This document shows, piece after piece, positions 57,125-64,000 of a stretch of 64,000 bases of DNA. Under the pieces are notes generated by a model. That model worked only from the letters and a program-made list of their open reading frames with translations, was not told where the DNA came from and did no database searches. Both the position numbers and the translations under genes were made by a program. Within the stretch, counting starts at the first letter, position 1, and each line of letters starts with the position of its first letter. Source of the stretch: Mesorhizobium sp. AR07 (lineage in GTDB: Bacteria > Pseudomonadota > Alphaproteobacteria > Rhizobiales > Rhizobiaceae); NCBI RefSeq assembly GCF_024746815.1, contig NZ_CP080525.1, forward strand, positions 2,418,001-2,482,000. The letters run 5' to 3'.

Positions 57125-57519
57125 GTCGCGGCTCCCCTGATTGCTGACCAGTCCACGGTGGCAGCCCGATCAATTTCTGCTGGATTGCCGGCCAGCGCGA
57201 CGGCTTTCTTGGCACCGAGCCGCATGACCTCGATCTGCGCCGAGATGGTCTTCCATTGTTCGGTGACCAGGAGAACGCGCACGGCCTGGTCGTATGGTGT
57301 GATCTGGTTCAAGACCGCCTCGGCGGCGATGTGCGGTATCTCGCCCACCGCAACTGTCGCGTTGGCCATGAGCATTTCAGCCTCCACCTGCTTTTGCTGG
57401 TAAACCATCTCTTGTCCCGGCACGGACGTGATGAACAGCTTTCGGACTTCGCCGGCCGAGGTGTCGATCGAGGCAAGCGCGGAGGCCCGCAGTGGGGCGA
57501 GGTTCTTAGTCAGCAGCAC
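57121..57519 (-). CDS. Hypothetical tail-module protein (132 aa)
   Basis: The helical protein (VYQQKQVEAEMLMANATVAVG, YDQAVRVLLVTEQWKTISAQI, in parts) sits between DUF2163 and fibre-related genes, overlapping both. Perhaps a tail-fibre assembly or adaptor protein; no family is recognised. Confidence 0.6.
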   Translation of the reverse strand: MLLTKNLAPLRASALASIDTSAGEVRKLFITSVPGQEMVYQQKQVEAEMLMANATVAVGEIPHIAAEAVLNQITPYDQAVRVLLVTEQWKTISAQIEVMRLGAKKAVALAGNPAEIDRAATVDWSAIRGAAT

Positions 57520-58009
57520 GGGCGATCACCTTTATGGTCTTGGCCATGTACGGCCACTGAACAAGTTCAAGTGTGTATTCGGCTGGCATGTCGGATGACA
57601 GCGTGAGGTCCCCGAACAGGTTCGAGACGGTCATAGGCTGGCCATCGACGCGTATCTCACAAGGATCGGGGACGTTGATGGTGCGGCTGTCGACCCCATC
57701 CGCCACCAACTCGATCTGATCAGGCAGATCAAACACTGGTCTAGGAGTTACGGCGCCATCCAGGATGTAGTCAGCCAGGATATCGCACTCCTGGTTGATG
57801 ACTCTGTTGGAAACCATCTTTGGCGAGCCATCGTCATTGTAGCGAAGCTCGCCTGTATCCCAGTCCTTTTCGTGCTCAAGAGGCGCCGGAACGGGAGGGA
57901 GGTTGAGCACGCCACTCTCACGCGCCAGCATCATCTCAAGCACGGACTGATTCACCGGGTCGGAGATGATGTGGAAGATTTCACCTTTTTCATCGTACTC
58001 AATAATCAT
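57506..58009 (-). CDS. Hypothetical tail-module protein (167 aa)
   Basis: The acidic protein starts IIEYDEKGEIFHIISDPVNQS and has a beta-rich C-terminal half. Overlaps the next gene by 14 bases and the previous by 4. Such proteins often accompany fibre genes as chaperones. No family is recognised. Confidence 0.6.
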   Translation of the reverse strand: MIIEYDEKGEIFHIISDPVNQSVLEMMLARESGVLNLPPVPAPLEHEKDWDTGELRYNDDGSPKMVSNRVINQECDILADYILDGAVTPRPVFDLPDQIELVADGVDSRTINVPDPCEIRVDGQPMTVSNLFGDLTLSSDMPAEYTLELVQWPYMAKTIKVIARAAD

Positions 58010-58395
58010 AGATCCAAATCCCAGATAATATATTTCGCTGCCATACCATCTACCAACGGTCCATGGTAACTAAAACTGGAGGAACCAACCCGAAGCCAGG
58101 CCGAAGCAGCTGTCGGAGAGGCAGAGAGAATGAAATCATTAATGTATATCTCGTTGTAAACCATGGGCGTGCCTCGATTAACGTTGAACATAATCATAGG
58201 CATGTTTACAAACGTCTTCCCGTAGTTAACAGTCTTAACGGTATTACTTGAGAACGTCAAACTTCCTCTCGAAAAGAGTGAGCCTTGACTGAAGTCACTG
58301 CTGAATATCAAATCTGCATCCGCCGCAGTCATGACGTTGAAGCCTGGCTTTGATACCTTCAGAGCACCTGCCGTGAGAAGAACCCGGTTAGCCAA
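58006..58395 (-). CDS. Small tail protein, paralogue 3 of 3 (129 aa)
   Basis: Starts ANRVLLTAGALKVSKPGFNVM and continues LIFSSDFSQGSLFSRGSL, sharing the N-terminal pattern (RVLL..G....VSKPG..V..A) with the two genes upstream. These are tandem diverged copies of one tail protein, likely tip or decoration proteins. Confidence 0.65.
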   Translation of the reverse strand: MANRVLLTAGALKVSKPGFNVMTAADADLIFSSDFSQGSLFSRGSLTFSSNTVKTVNYGKTFVNMPMIMFNVNRGTPMVYNEIYINDFILSASPTAASAWLRVGSSSFSYHGPLVDGMAAKYIIWDLDL

Positions 58396-58756
58396 CTCGT
58401 GTCCTTAATACGGCGTAAGTGACAGTGCCGTCGTTTGCAATCGAGGTCTCGCAGTGGATTTTTATCGACGTGAGACTGAGGTATTGAACCCACATGGTTG
58501 CGGCGAAAGTCGCCGCGAAACCTGTAACCTTCGTGAAGAACATCACCATTGGCTGGTAGCCGACGTTTGGAATCGTGATTGTGACCTCGAAACTACCAGG
58601 GATCGCAAGCCTACCAGTCTGGATGAACTGAAATGCCGGCATGTTTGTCGAAAACAACAGGCCACTGTTAGGCGCAGTCATGACGTCGATACCAGGCTTC
58701 GATATGAAAAGCCCGATCTCGGAACCTCTATTTCCAAGGCACAACCTAGTGGTCAA
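58388..58756 (-). CDS. Small tail protein, paralogue 2 of 3 (122 aa)
   Basis: Starts TTRLCLGNRGSEIGLFISKPGIDVM; LLFSTNMPAFQFIQTGRLAI follows. The same N-terminal pattern as its two neighbours, with different C-terminal part. Overlaps both by 4-8 bases. Confidence 0.65.
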   Translation of the reverse strand: MTTRLCLGNRGSEIGLFISKPGIDVMTAPNSGLLFSTNMPAFQFIQTGRLAIPGSFEVTITIPNVGYQPMVMFFTKVTGFAATFAATMWVQYLSLTSIKIHCETSIANDGTVTYAVLRTRVG

Positions 58757-59169
58757 AACAGGTTTCCTATGATGGCGTAGTAGACGATGTCCGCAGCCCC
58801 GCTCGAACCAAGACTAAATGAGATCGATGTGACGGCGCCCGGCCTGTCCTGCAGGGCAACACTATGGTTCCCGACGTCCGACCCGAGCATGATGCAGCTG
58901 AGAACATTCAGCGGGTAGAAAAGTCCGCCTTTCAGTGTCATCGCCATCACCGAGAGATTGAGAGACCAAATCGACGGAACAGACAGGTGCACATACTGGC
59001 TCGACGTCATATTGACCTGACCAGTTTGCAAAATATTGCCAGTTTCGTTCCAGTCGGAACTGAAGGCCAGCTGCTGATTGGTGAGCGCACTGGTGACTTC
59101 ATAGGACGGCTTTGAGACCAGCAGCTTATAGCTTCCACCACTCGCACCCAGGAGAACTCTGTTTGCCAT
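58753..59169 (-). CDS. Small tail protein, paralogue 1 of 3 (138 aa)
   Basis: Starts ANRVLLGASGGSYKLLVSKPSYEV; LAFSSDWNETGNILQTGQV follows. First of the three tandem paralogues, 4 bases after the FN3 protein gene. The common part (residues 1-55) is followed by variable beta sequence. Confidence 0.65.
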   Translation of the reverse strand: MANRVLLGASGGSYKLLVSKPSYEVTSALTNQQLAFSSDWNETGNILQTGQVNMTSSQYVHLSVPSIWSLNLSVMAMTLKGGLFYPLNVLSCIMLGSDVGNHSVALQDRPGAVTSISFSLGSSGAADIVYYAIIGNLF

Positions 59170-59173
59170 GACA

Positions 59174-61633
59174 TCAATCCGACATCAGCAGGCGGGAGTT
59201 GTTCAGATCGAAAACGACTTTGCCGTCCGTGGACTGGACGATGCCGGCGGTCAGCGTGCCCACGTTGCCAGTAATCGCCGAGAGCGTGGCGACTGAGATC
59301 ATGCCCGCATTGATCACGCCCGCGACCAGGATGCTGGTGCGGAACGAGGCGATGTCGGCCTGTGTCGCAGTGATTGAACCGGTGGCGATCTTCGAGCCGT
59401 CGATGATCGTGCGACCGAAATTGACCACCAGGTCGGTGCCGCCCTTGTAGGTGGCGAGGACGATCCGATCCGTTTGAAACGCGGTGGCGACCGTTGCCGA
59501 TGCCGCGAGGGCGGATGAGCCCGTGACGTAGTAGACGTAGAGCGTCCCGCTCGACCACGCGGTGTTGCTGCCTGTGATGTTGAAGGTGGCAATGTTGCCG
59601 TCATCACCGATGTATTTGACCGTGCCGGCCGACCACGACACTCTGTTCGCGGATGGGCTGTTCGATTGGAACTCGATTCCCTCAAGTGTGACGCCGCGTT
59701 GACCGAACACTGCCTTGTCGGCAGTGATGCTGCCGACCGAGATCATCTGGCCGTCCATGTAGGTGCCGCTCGGCGATATCCAGGTGCTAAGCGTTGTGCC
59801 ACCGGTGATGGTGATCTTGCCGGGGTCGATCCGCACCGTGCCAGCGTTGACAAGTTCCGCTACCGCCTCGTTGACGACTTCGATCTTCACCGAATCCATG
59901 AACATCTGCGCGTCGGATGTCGCGGCGTTGAAGATGGCGATCGGACGAATGAAACGAACGTTGTTGTGAAGCTTGGCCGGGACCGCGACGGTGCCCACAA
60001 CTTGGGTGCCGGCAGCAGCCCTGCCTTTTATGTAGCCCACATAGTCGGTAAAGGCGGTTGGAACTGCCGACTGCACAACACCAAGAGCGGAGCAGTAAAT
60101 GCCGCCCCAGACCGCAGCGCCGGAGTAGTCGACTGGGGTAACCCCATCGGCAGCAACTCCAACTGCGCCAAGATACATGATGCCAGTGGCCGCGCCAGAG
60201 AAGCGCAGCACTCGGAACGTCACCTTGTAGAGTTTGGCCGGGTCGAAGGGAACTTGGTCCTGAGAAACCAACCACTGAACGCCAGTGGCCGGATTGGCGA
60301 TCAGAGCATTTCCTGTGGTGGAGCCCACATTTGTGGTCGTGACGAAGGAGTAGGTTCCCGTTCCGTTGACATTGAGCCAATTCGGGGAGCCGCGCATCGT
60401 GTCGTAGAGCACCTGAGTGCTGGCGGCGGCGGACAGCGACCGACCGTCAACCGTCAGTGAACCGAGAAGCGCGGTGCCAGCTTGCAATTTGGCCGCGCTA
60501 AGACTGAGGACTTTCGCGTTGGTGATGATCGCGTCAGCTATCTGCGCGGTGCCGGTAATGACCGCAGCGTTTGTCACCAGCTGGTTGGCGCCGATCGTCT
60601 GCGCGAGGACTAGACCGCCGTCCATGAAAGCTTTGCCGAGGACGGCTTGGAAGTCGGTACCGCCCTTGTAAATCCCAAGAATCACCGAGTTGTTGGCGTA
60701 CAGCGTAACCAGTGATGCAGTGGTGGTGATTGCGGTGTCGCCGGGCGTGTAGCAGACGTAGACGGTGCCAGCGGTCCAGTCGACCTGTCCGGTCGGCAAC
60801 GCCTGAACGGTTGGCACGTCGCCGGCCACGCCATAACTGATGCTGCCTGCTGTCCAGGTAAGACGATTGCCAGCCGGAGCTTGGCCCGGCTGAAAGGTCA
60901 CTCCACTCAATGCGACCTTGATCTCGCTACGGATTTTCCCAGTCTTGTCGTTGACGGGGGCCGACCAAGGCGAAACGTTGCCCGATGTGTCGACGGCGCG
61001 GACCCACAAATAGAGTTGGGTCTCCATGGGAAGGCCGCTACGGGTGAAGTTGTTCGAGAGGGTCGACCACGACGGCGTGGCTGAAATCAACGGCGTGGTG
61101 TTGCTGCCGCTCTCATAAATCTCGTAGCCAGCAAGATCGGACTCGGTGTTGGCTATCCAGGTGAGCCAAATCGAATCCAGGCCGGCTACGCTGGCGAGAC
61201 CAATCGGCATGGCTGGCGGTATGGTGTCTCGCGCCGTTGTGTGGCTTACGGCCGTGCAATAGTTCGAGACGTTGCCAGACCTGTCCACGGCCCGCACCTT
61301 GGCGGTGTAGGTGGTGTTCGGCTTAACGGTGACGATCTGCCGCTCAGCCGAGGTCTGAAACCCGATGAAAGGTCCGGAGCTCTCCTTGATCTGCAAGTCG
61401 TAGTAGAGGAAGTCGGTTTCGGGATTGAAGTCCCAAGCCACCGTCATCGCAGGCGGCACGGCCGTGGAGGTAATCGTCAGCCCGGTTGGAACCCCTGGCG
61501 GCACGAAGTCGAGCAGGTCCGTGAGGTCGGCAGGGGTGACGATACCCAGCGCCGCAAGAGCGATAATCTGGTTGATCTTGGCTCTGACACTGAAGCCGGA
61601 TTCACCGTTCGCAATGGGTTGGATTCCTGGCAT
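59174..61633 (-). CDS. FN3-containing tail fibre/tip protein
   Basis: The 819-aa protein has two fibronectin type III domains (PPGVPTGLTITSTAVPPAMTV with YTAKVRAVDRSGNVSNY, and PPAMPIGLASVAGLDSIWL with LYLWVRAVDTSGNVSPWS), a long repetitive beta-rich centre with the repeated module ATYKGGTDL or IYKGGTDF (about residues 315 and 745) and a C-terminal motif GKVVFDLNNSRLLMSD. It resembles the C-terminal part of lambda J-like central tail fibres. Confidence 0.8.
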   Translation of the reverse strand: MPGIQPIANGESGFSVRAKINQIIALAALGIVTPADLTDLLDFVPPGVPTGLTITSTAVPPAMTVAWDFNPETDFLYYDLQIKESSGPFIGFQTSAERQIVTVKPNTTYTAKVRAVDRSGNVSNYCTAVSHTTARDTIPPAMPIGLASVAGLDSIWLTWIANTESDLAGYEIYESGSNTTPLISATPSWSTLSNNFTRSGLPMETQLYLWVRAVDTSGNVSPWSAPVNDKTGKIRSEIKVALSGVTFQPGQAPAGNRLTWTAGSISYGVAGDVPTVQALPTGQVDWTAGTVYVCYTPGDTAITTTASLVTLYANNSVILGIYKGGTDFQAVLGKAFMDGGLVLAQTIGANQLVTNAAVITGTAQIADAIITNAKVLSLSAAKLQAGTALLGSLTVDGRSLSAAASTQVLYDTMRGSPNWLNVNGTGTYSFVTTTNVGSTTGNALIANPATGVQWLVSQDQVPFDPAKLYKVTFRVLRFSGAATGIMYLGAVGVAADGVTPVDYSGAAVWGGIYCSALGVVQSAVPTAFTDYVGYIKGRAAAGTQVVGTVAVPAKLHNNVRFIRPIAIFNAATSDAQMFMDSVKIEVVNEAVAELVNAGTVRIDPGKITITGGTTLSTWISPSGTYMDGQMISVGSITADKAVFGQRGVTLEGIEFQSNSPSANRVSWSAGTVKYIGDDGNIATFNITGSNTAWSSGTLYVYYVTGSSALAASATVATAFQTDRIVLATYKGGTDLVVNFGRTIIDGSKIATGSITATQADIASFRTSILVAGVINAGMISVATLSAITGNVGTLTAGIVQSTDGKVVFDLNNSRLLMSD

Positions 61634-61634
61634 C

Positions 61635-62939
61635 TCAGTGGTCCTGCCAAACCGAGCCGTCCTGCCAGACGCCTAGATCGCGCCATTGGCCGGTAACCAG
61701 AATCCAGTTGTTCCCGAAGCTGTCCTCGACGGGGAGGTTGTTCAGCGTCACGAATGATAGCAAAATGTTGGCCAGTCCGTTGGTCGTCCACTGGACCGTC
61801 AAGGCATCTGCCGCGAAGCGCGCCACGAACATCCAGGAGATCGAGTCAATCTGATCCGCCGTGGTGCCGATCACGTCCGTAATGGCGATCAGCGTGTCGC
61901 CGGAGTCGGTCTGCATTCCGGTGATCTGATGTGGAATCAGGGTTCCGCTCTTGGTGCGGATCAGGATGCTGCGGTGGGCGTTGTCGGCGCCATAGGAGTC
62001 GAAGAAGCTGGTTCCTGACACTCGAATGTTGCGCGTGGTCACACCGGTGACGGGCGGAAAATCGTTGCCCCATGTCGGGACGAAGATTTCGCCGGCCCGC
62101 CCCTTCGCACGGACGAACACATCCAGAATCGCCATCGCGTCTGCGTGCGACATCGCCATGTAACTGGCGGTCAGCGTGCGCGAGATGATGGGCACCGGCG
62201 TGAAGGTCTTGGTGATGCCGCGACCGTAGTCCACGGTCTCGTAGGCGATGTTGAAGGCCGTCTGCGGCTGCTGGAGATAGTTCGGCTTCCGCAGCAACAC
62301 GTAGCGGCCGTAGAAAAGCCCGGCCGGCCCGAAAATCTGCGTTGTCTCGCCCGTTGGTGCACCATCAAAAGGCAGCGCGTCCGGCGTGCGGACGATCGTA
62401 CCGGGCTCGACATCGAAACTGATCGCGGAGGTGGCCACCAGCGTGGTGTAGATCGACACGCTGGTAGTCGGCTGAAGCGATGCCGGCAGCAGCGGCAGGA
62501 GGACGGCGCCAAAGCCAACAGCGCCGATCAAGACCGTGGTGAAGGTGATCGTTTTGCCGACAACCGTGTTGACCGTCATCTTGCGAGCTTTGCGGCCCGT
62601 CAAAATCACCAAGGGTTTGCCGGGGAGCAACCAGGTGGGAATGCGGTCCACGGTCAAGGCCATGGTGCCGCTCGCGGCGGTCGTCTGCACGGTGGCGTTG
62701 TCGGCTGAGAAATCGCCAATCTCGACCTTGCCGTCCCGCGCAAGATGAAGGGCGTCGGAGAACGTCCGCAGCCGGTCTTCATCGAGCAGCACGGCTGCAT
62801 CAATCTTGCGCCGAGGCTGGACGCGCAGAGACCGACGTTGCTCGCTACCGTCGCGGGTAGTGAAAACGTCAGTCTTGAATTCGTAGGTGTCCCGCACACC
62901 GTTTTGCCAGTTGGGGACGATGGGAAGAAAAACGGCCAT
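61635..62939 (-). CDS. Phage tail protein (434 aa)
   Basis: The protein starts AVFLPIVPNWQNGVRDTYEFKTDV (in parts) and ends in repeated GQWRDLGVWQDGSVWQDH. It is beta-rich with few Cys. It lies between the tape measure and the FN3 protein as expected for a distal or minor tail protein. Followed after 1 base by the FN3 gene. No specific family name is certain. Confidence 0.7.
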   Translation of the reverse strand: MAVFLPIVPNWQNGVRDTYEFKTDVFTTRDGSEQRRSLRVQPRRKIDAAVLLDEDRLRTFSDALHLARDGKVEIGDFSADNATVQTTAASGTMALTVDRIPTWLLPGKPLVILTGRKARKMTVNTVVGKTITFTTVLIGAVGFGAVLLPLLPASLQPTTSVSIYTTLVATSAISFDVEPGTIVRTPDALPFDGAPTGETTQIFGPAGLFYGRYVLLRKPNYLQQPQTAFNIAYETVDYGRGITKTFTPVPIISRTLTASYMAMSHADAMAILDVFVRAKGRAGEIFVPTWGNDFPPVTGVTTRNIRVSGTSFFDSYGADNAHRSILIRTKSGTLIPHQITGMQTDSGDTLIAITDVIGTTADQIDSISWMFVARFAADALTVQWTTNGLANILLSFVTLNNLPVEDSFGNNWILVTGQWRDLGVWQDGSVWQDH

Positions 62940-62947
62940 GCCAGTCC

Positions 62948-62984
62948 TTCACGTATTGAAGTGAAAATACCGTTTAACGTGAAA
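62948..62984 (-). promoter_or_regulatory. Two operator palindromes upstream of tail gene
   Basis: Minus strand: AAATTTCACGTTAAACGGTA (62984-62966 region) and TTTCACTTCAATACGTGAA (62966-62948). They lie between the tape measure stop and the next leftward gene. Confidence 0.65.
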
Positions 62985-62994
62985 TTTGCAAGCA

Positions 62995-64000
62995 CTAACT
63001 GCCGATGGCGCCTTGGATTTTGCGCGAGTTGCGAGACATGAAGTTGATCATGACGCGTTCGCCAACTACCGACTGCAGGGCTGCCTCCAGCATGTCTTCT
63101 GCACTGAACACATTGACGTTCTTCAGGTTGACGGCCTGCCCTCGCCCGCCGCCGTTGTTCGTGTGACGCGGATCATTCTCAGTGAGCATTTCCTCGCCTT
63201 TCATGGCGATGATCGGCACCTCGCCCTTCTTCAGATCGACGATGCCGCCGCCGTGATAGCGCTGCGCGTTGGCAAAGATCGCGGGATTGACCGACCGACT
63301 GCCGGAAGCCGATGGGCCGCCGACAACGCCGCCCTCGTGGAACAGCGAGGTGATCCAGCTTGAGATGGTGCCTCCGACACCGCCGCTGCCACCCGCACCG
63401 CTGCCGCCTGAAATGGCGTTGAAAATCGTCTGCTTGATGATGGCCTTGCCGATCTCGATCAGGTATTCCGCCACGCCCTGCTTGAGCGCGTTGAAGAATG
63501 CCTGCATAGCGTTCTCACCATTGGCAAGGGCCTGAGCGAAAGCGCTGAACGCGTTACCGCCGATCTCGGCCAGCCGTTCGTTCATCTGCTGCGCCTGCGG
63601 CAAGAATTGCCTATCGAGCTTCTGCAGTGTCTGGCCGATACCCTCCTGGATTGCGCGCAGCTTGGCGATTTCCTGCTCGGCACCGGAACCTCCGATGGCC
63701 TGCCAGAAAGCAATGGCAGCAGGGATCGCGGTATTCAGCTTTTCCTCGACCTGGCCGATGAGGTCGATGGTGCTCGCAACCTTACCCTGGTCACCGGCTG
63801 CCTGAGCGATCTGGAGGCTCTGGAACAGCGCCGTGCGCTGCGCGACAAGCTGGTTCACTTGATCATCGGCGTGGGCACGGTCGAACTCCGCGCCCGCCTG
63901 CTGCTTCACCAGGTCAAGTTGCTGCTGCGTCAGTTCGACGCCTGCCTTCTTCGCCCTGTTGGTCTCGTCGACCAACGCCTTGTTGACGGCGGCTTGCCGA
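62995..64000 (-). CDS. Tape measure protein, C-terminal part (partial)
   Basis: The frame runs off the right edge of the window; about 335 residues are visible. They include coiled-coil segments (AQRTALFQSLQIAQAAGDQGK, in parts), NAFSAFAQALANGENAMQAFFNALK, a hydrophobic stretch (AEYLIEIGKAIIKQTIFNAISGG), a glycine-rich linker and GGIVDLKKGEVPIIAMKGEEM with ENDPRHTNN, the marks of lambda-like tape measure C-termini. It sets tail length. The true start is outside. Confidence 0.85.
   Translation of the reverse strand, partial: RQAAVNKALVDETNRAKKAGVELTQQQLDLVKQQAGAEFDRAHADDQVNQLVAQRTALFQSLQIAQAAGDQGKVASTIDLIGQVEEKLNTAIPAAIAFWQAIGGSGAEQEIAKLRAIQEGIGQTLQKLDRQFLPQAQQMNERLAEIGGNAFSAFAQALANGENAMQAFFNALKQGVAEYLIEIGKAIIKQTIFNAISGGSGAGGSGGVGGTISSWITSLFHEGGVVGGPSASGSRSVNPAIFANAQRYHGGGIVDLKKGEVPIIAMKGEEMLTENDPRHTNNGGGRGQAVNLKNVNVFSAEDMLEAALQSVVGERVMINFMSRNSRKIQGAIGS

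Overview
The window looks like an alphaproteobacterial, rhizobial-type (Phyllobacteriaceae/Mesorhizobium-like) genome. Its left quarter is chromosomal or accessory DNA and its right three quarters is most of an integrated siphovirus-like prophage that runs off the right edge. The host assignment rests on general stress (EcfG-type) promoters, nutrient-deprivation-induced and PRC-barrel proteins, insertion-sequence remnants and overall codon use. No rRNA, tRNA or CRISPR array was recognised.

Region 1 (1-10.1 kb) is a gene-poor stress region. It holds a small HTH protein, a two-domain PRC-barrel exported protein, a three-gene nutrient-deprivation/holin-like/DUF3618-like operon, a DUF2252 protein, a 70-aa protein and a glycine-zipper lipoprotein. 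Relics of a Mu/Tn7-type transposase and of an IS630-type transposase lie among them. Five transcription units carry a GGAAC-N16-(C/A)GTT promoter, the signature of the alphaproteobacterial general stress sigma factor EcfG.

Region 2 (10.1-15.1 kb) is an integration hot spot. A 5'-truncated tyrosine integrase ends exactly where a 42-bp sequence begins. This sequence recurs (41/42) at 13525, and the 2.5 kb between the copies carries a TM/coiled-coil protein, an ImmA/IrrE-type metallopeptidase and a T4-beta-family protein. Next comes a complete but divergent gatB that reads as the last gene of the prophage repressor operon.

Region 3 (15-27 kb) is the immunity and replication module: repressor and SLOG protein, SNF2-type helicase, VRR-NUC nuclease, family B DNA polymerase, DUF2815 ssDNA-binding protein and DUF2800 (Cas4/RecB-like) nuclease run leftward; a small HTH-like protein and a prim-pol/VapE helicase run rightward. 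An iteron-rich region behind VapE is the best origin candidate.

Region 4 (27.8-43.9 kb) is a rightward early region of small ORFans in overlapping operons. It also encodes a membrane-anchored HerA-like ATPase, an ATP-dependent DNA ligase (leftward), a HAD nucleotidase, a MazG-like protein, a P-loop/dNTP-pyrophosphohydrolase fusion, a GapR homologue and a DNA methyltransferase.

Region 5 (43.9-47.2 kb, leftward) holds a metallophosphoesterase and the lysis cassette (holin-like proteins, endolysin, Rz/Rz1). Region 6 (47.4-51.2 kb) is a gtr-type surface-polysaccharide conversion cassette. Region 7 (51.9-64 kb, leftward) is the tail module, including an SGNH-esterase receptor-binding protein, a DUF2163 protein, three tandem paralogous small tail proteins, an FN3 fibre protein and the C-terminal part of the tape measure.

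Two prophage-wide patterns stand out. First, a 19-bp palindrome of consensus TTTCAC-N7-GTGAAA recurs about 25 times, nearly always just upstream of genes and oriented with transcription, often covering a -10 or -35 box. It looks like a dispersed operator/stoperator network. Second, nine proteins of the replication and early modules share an acidic DDDLLV / NDLSDLL short linear motif, suggesting docking on one common replisome partner.
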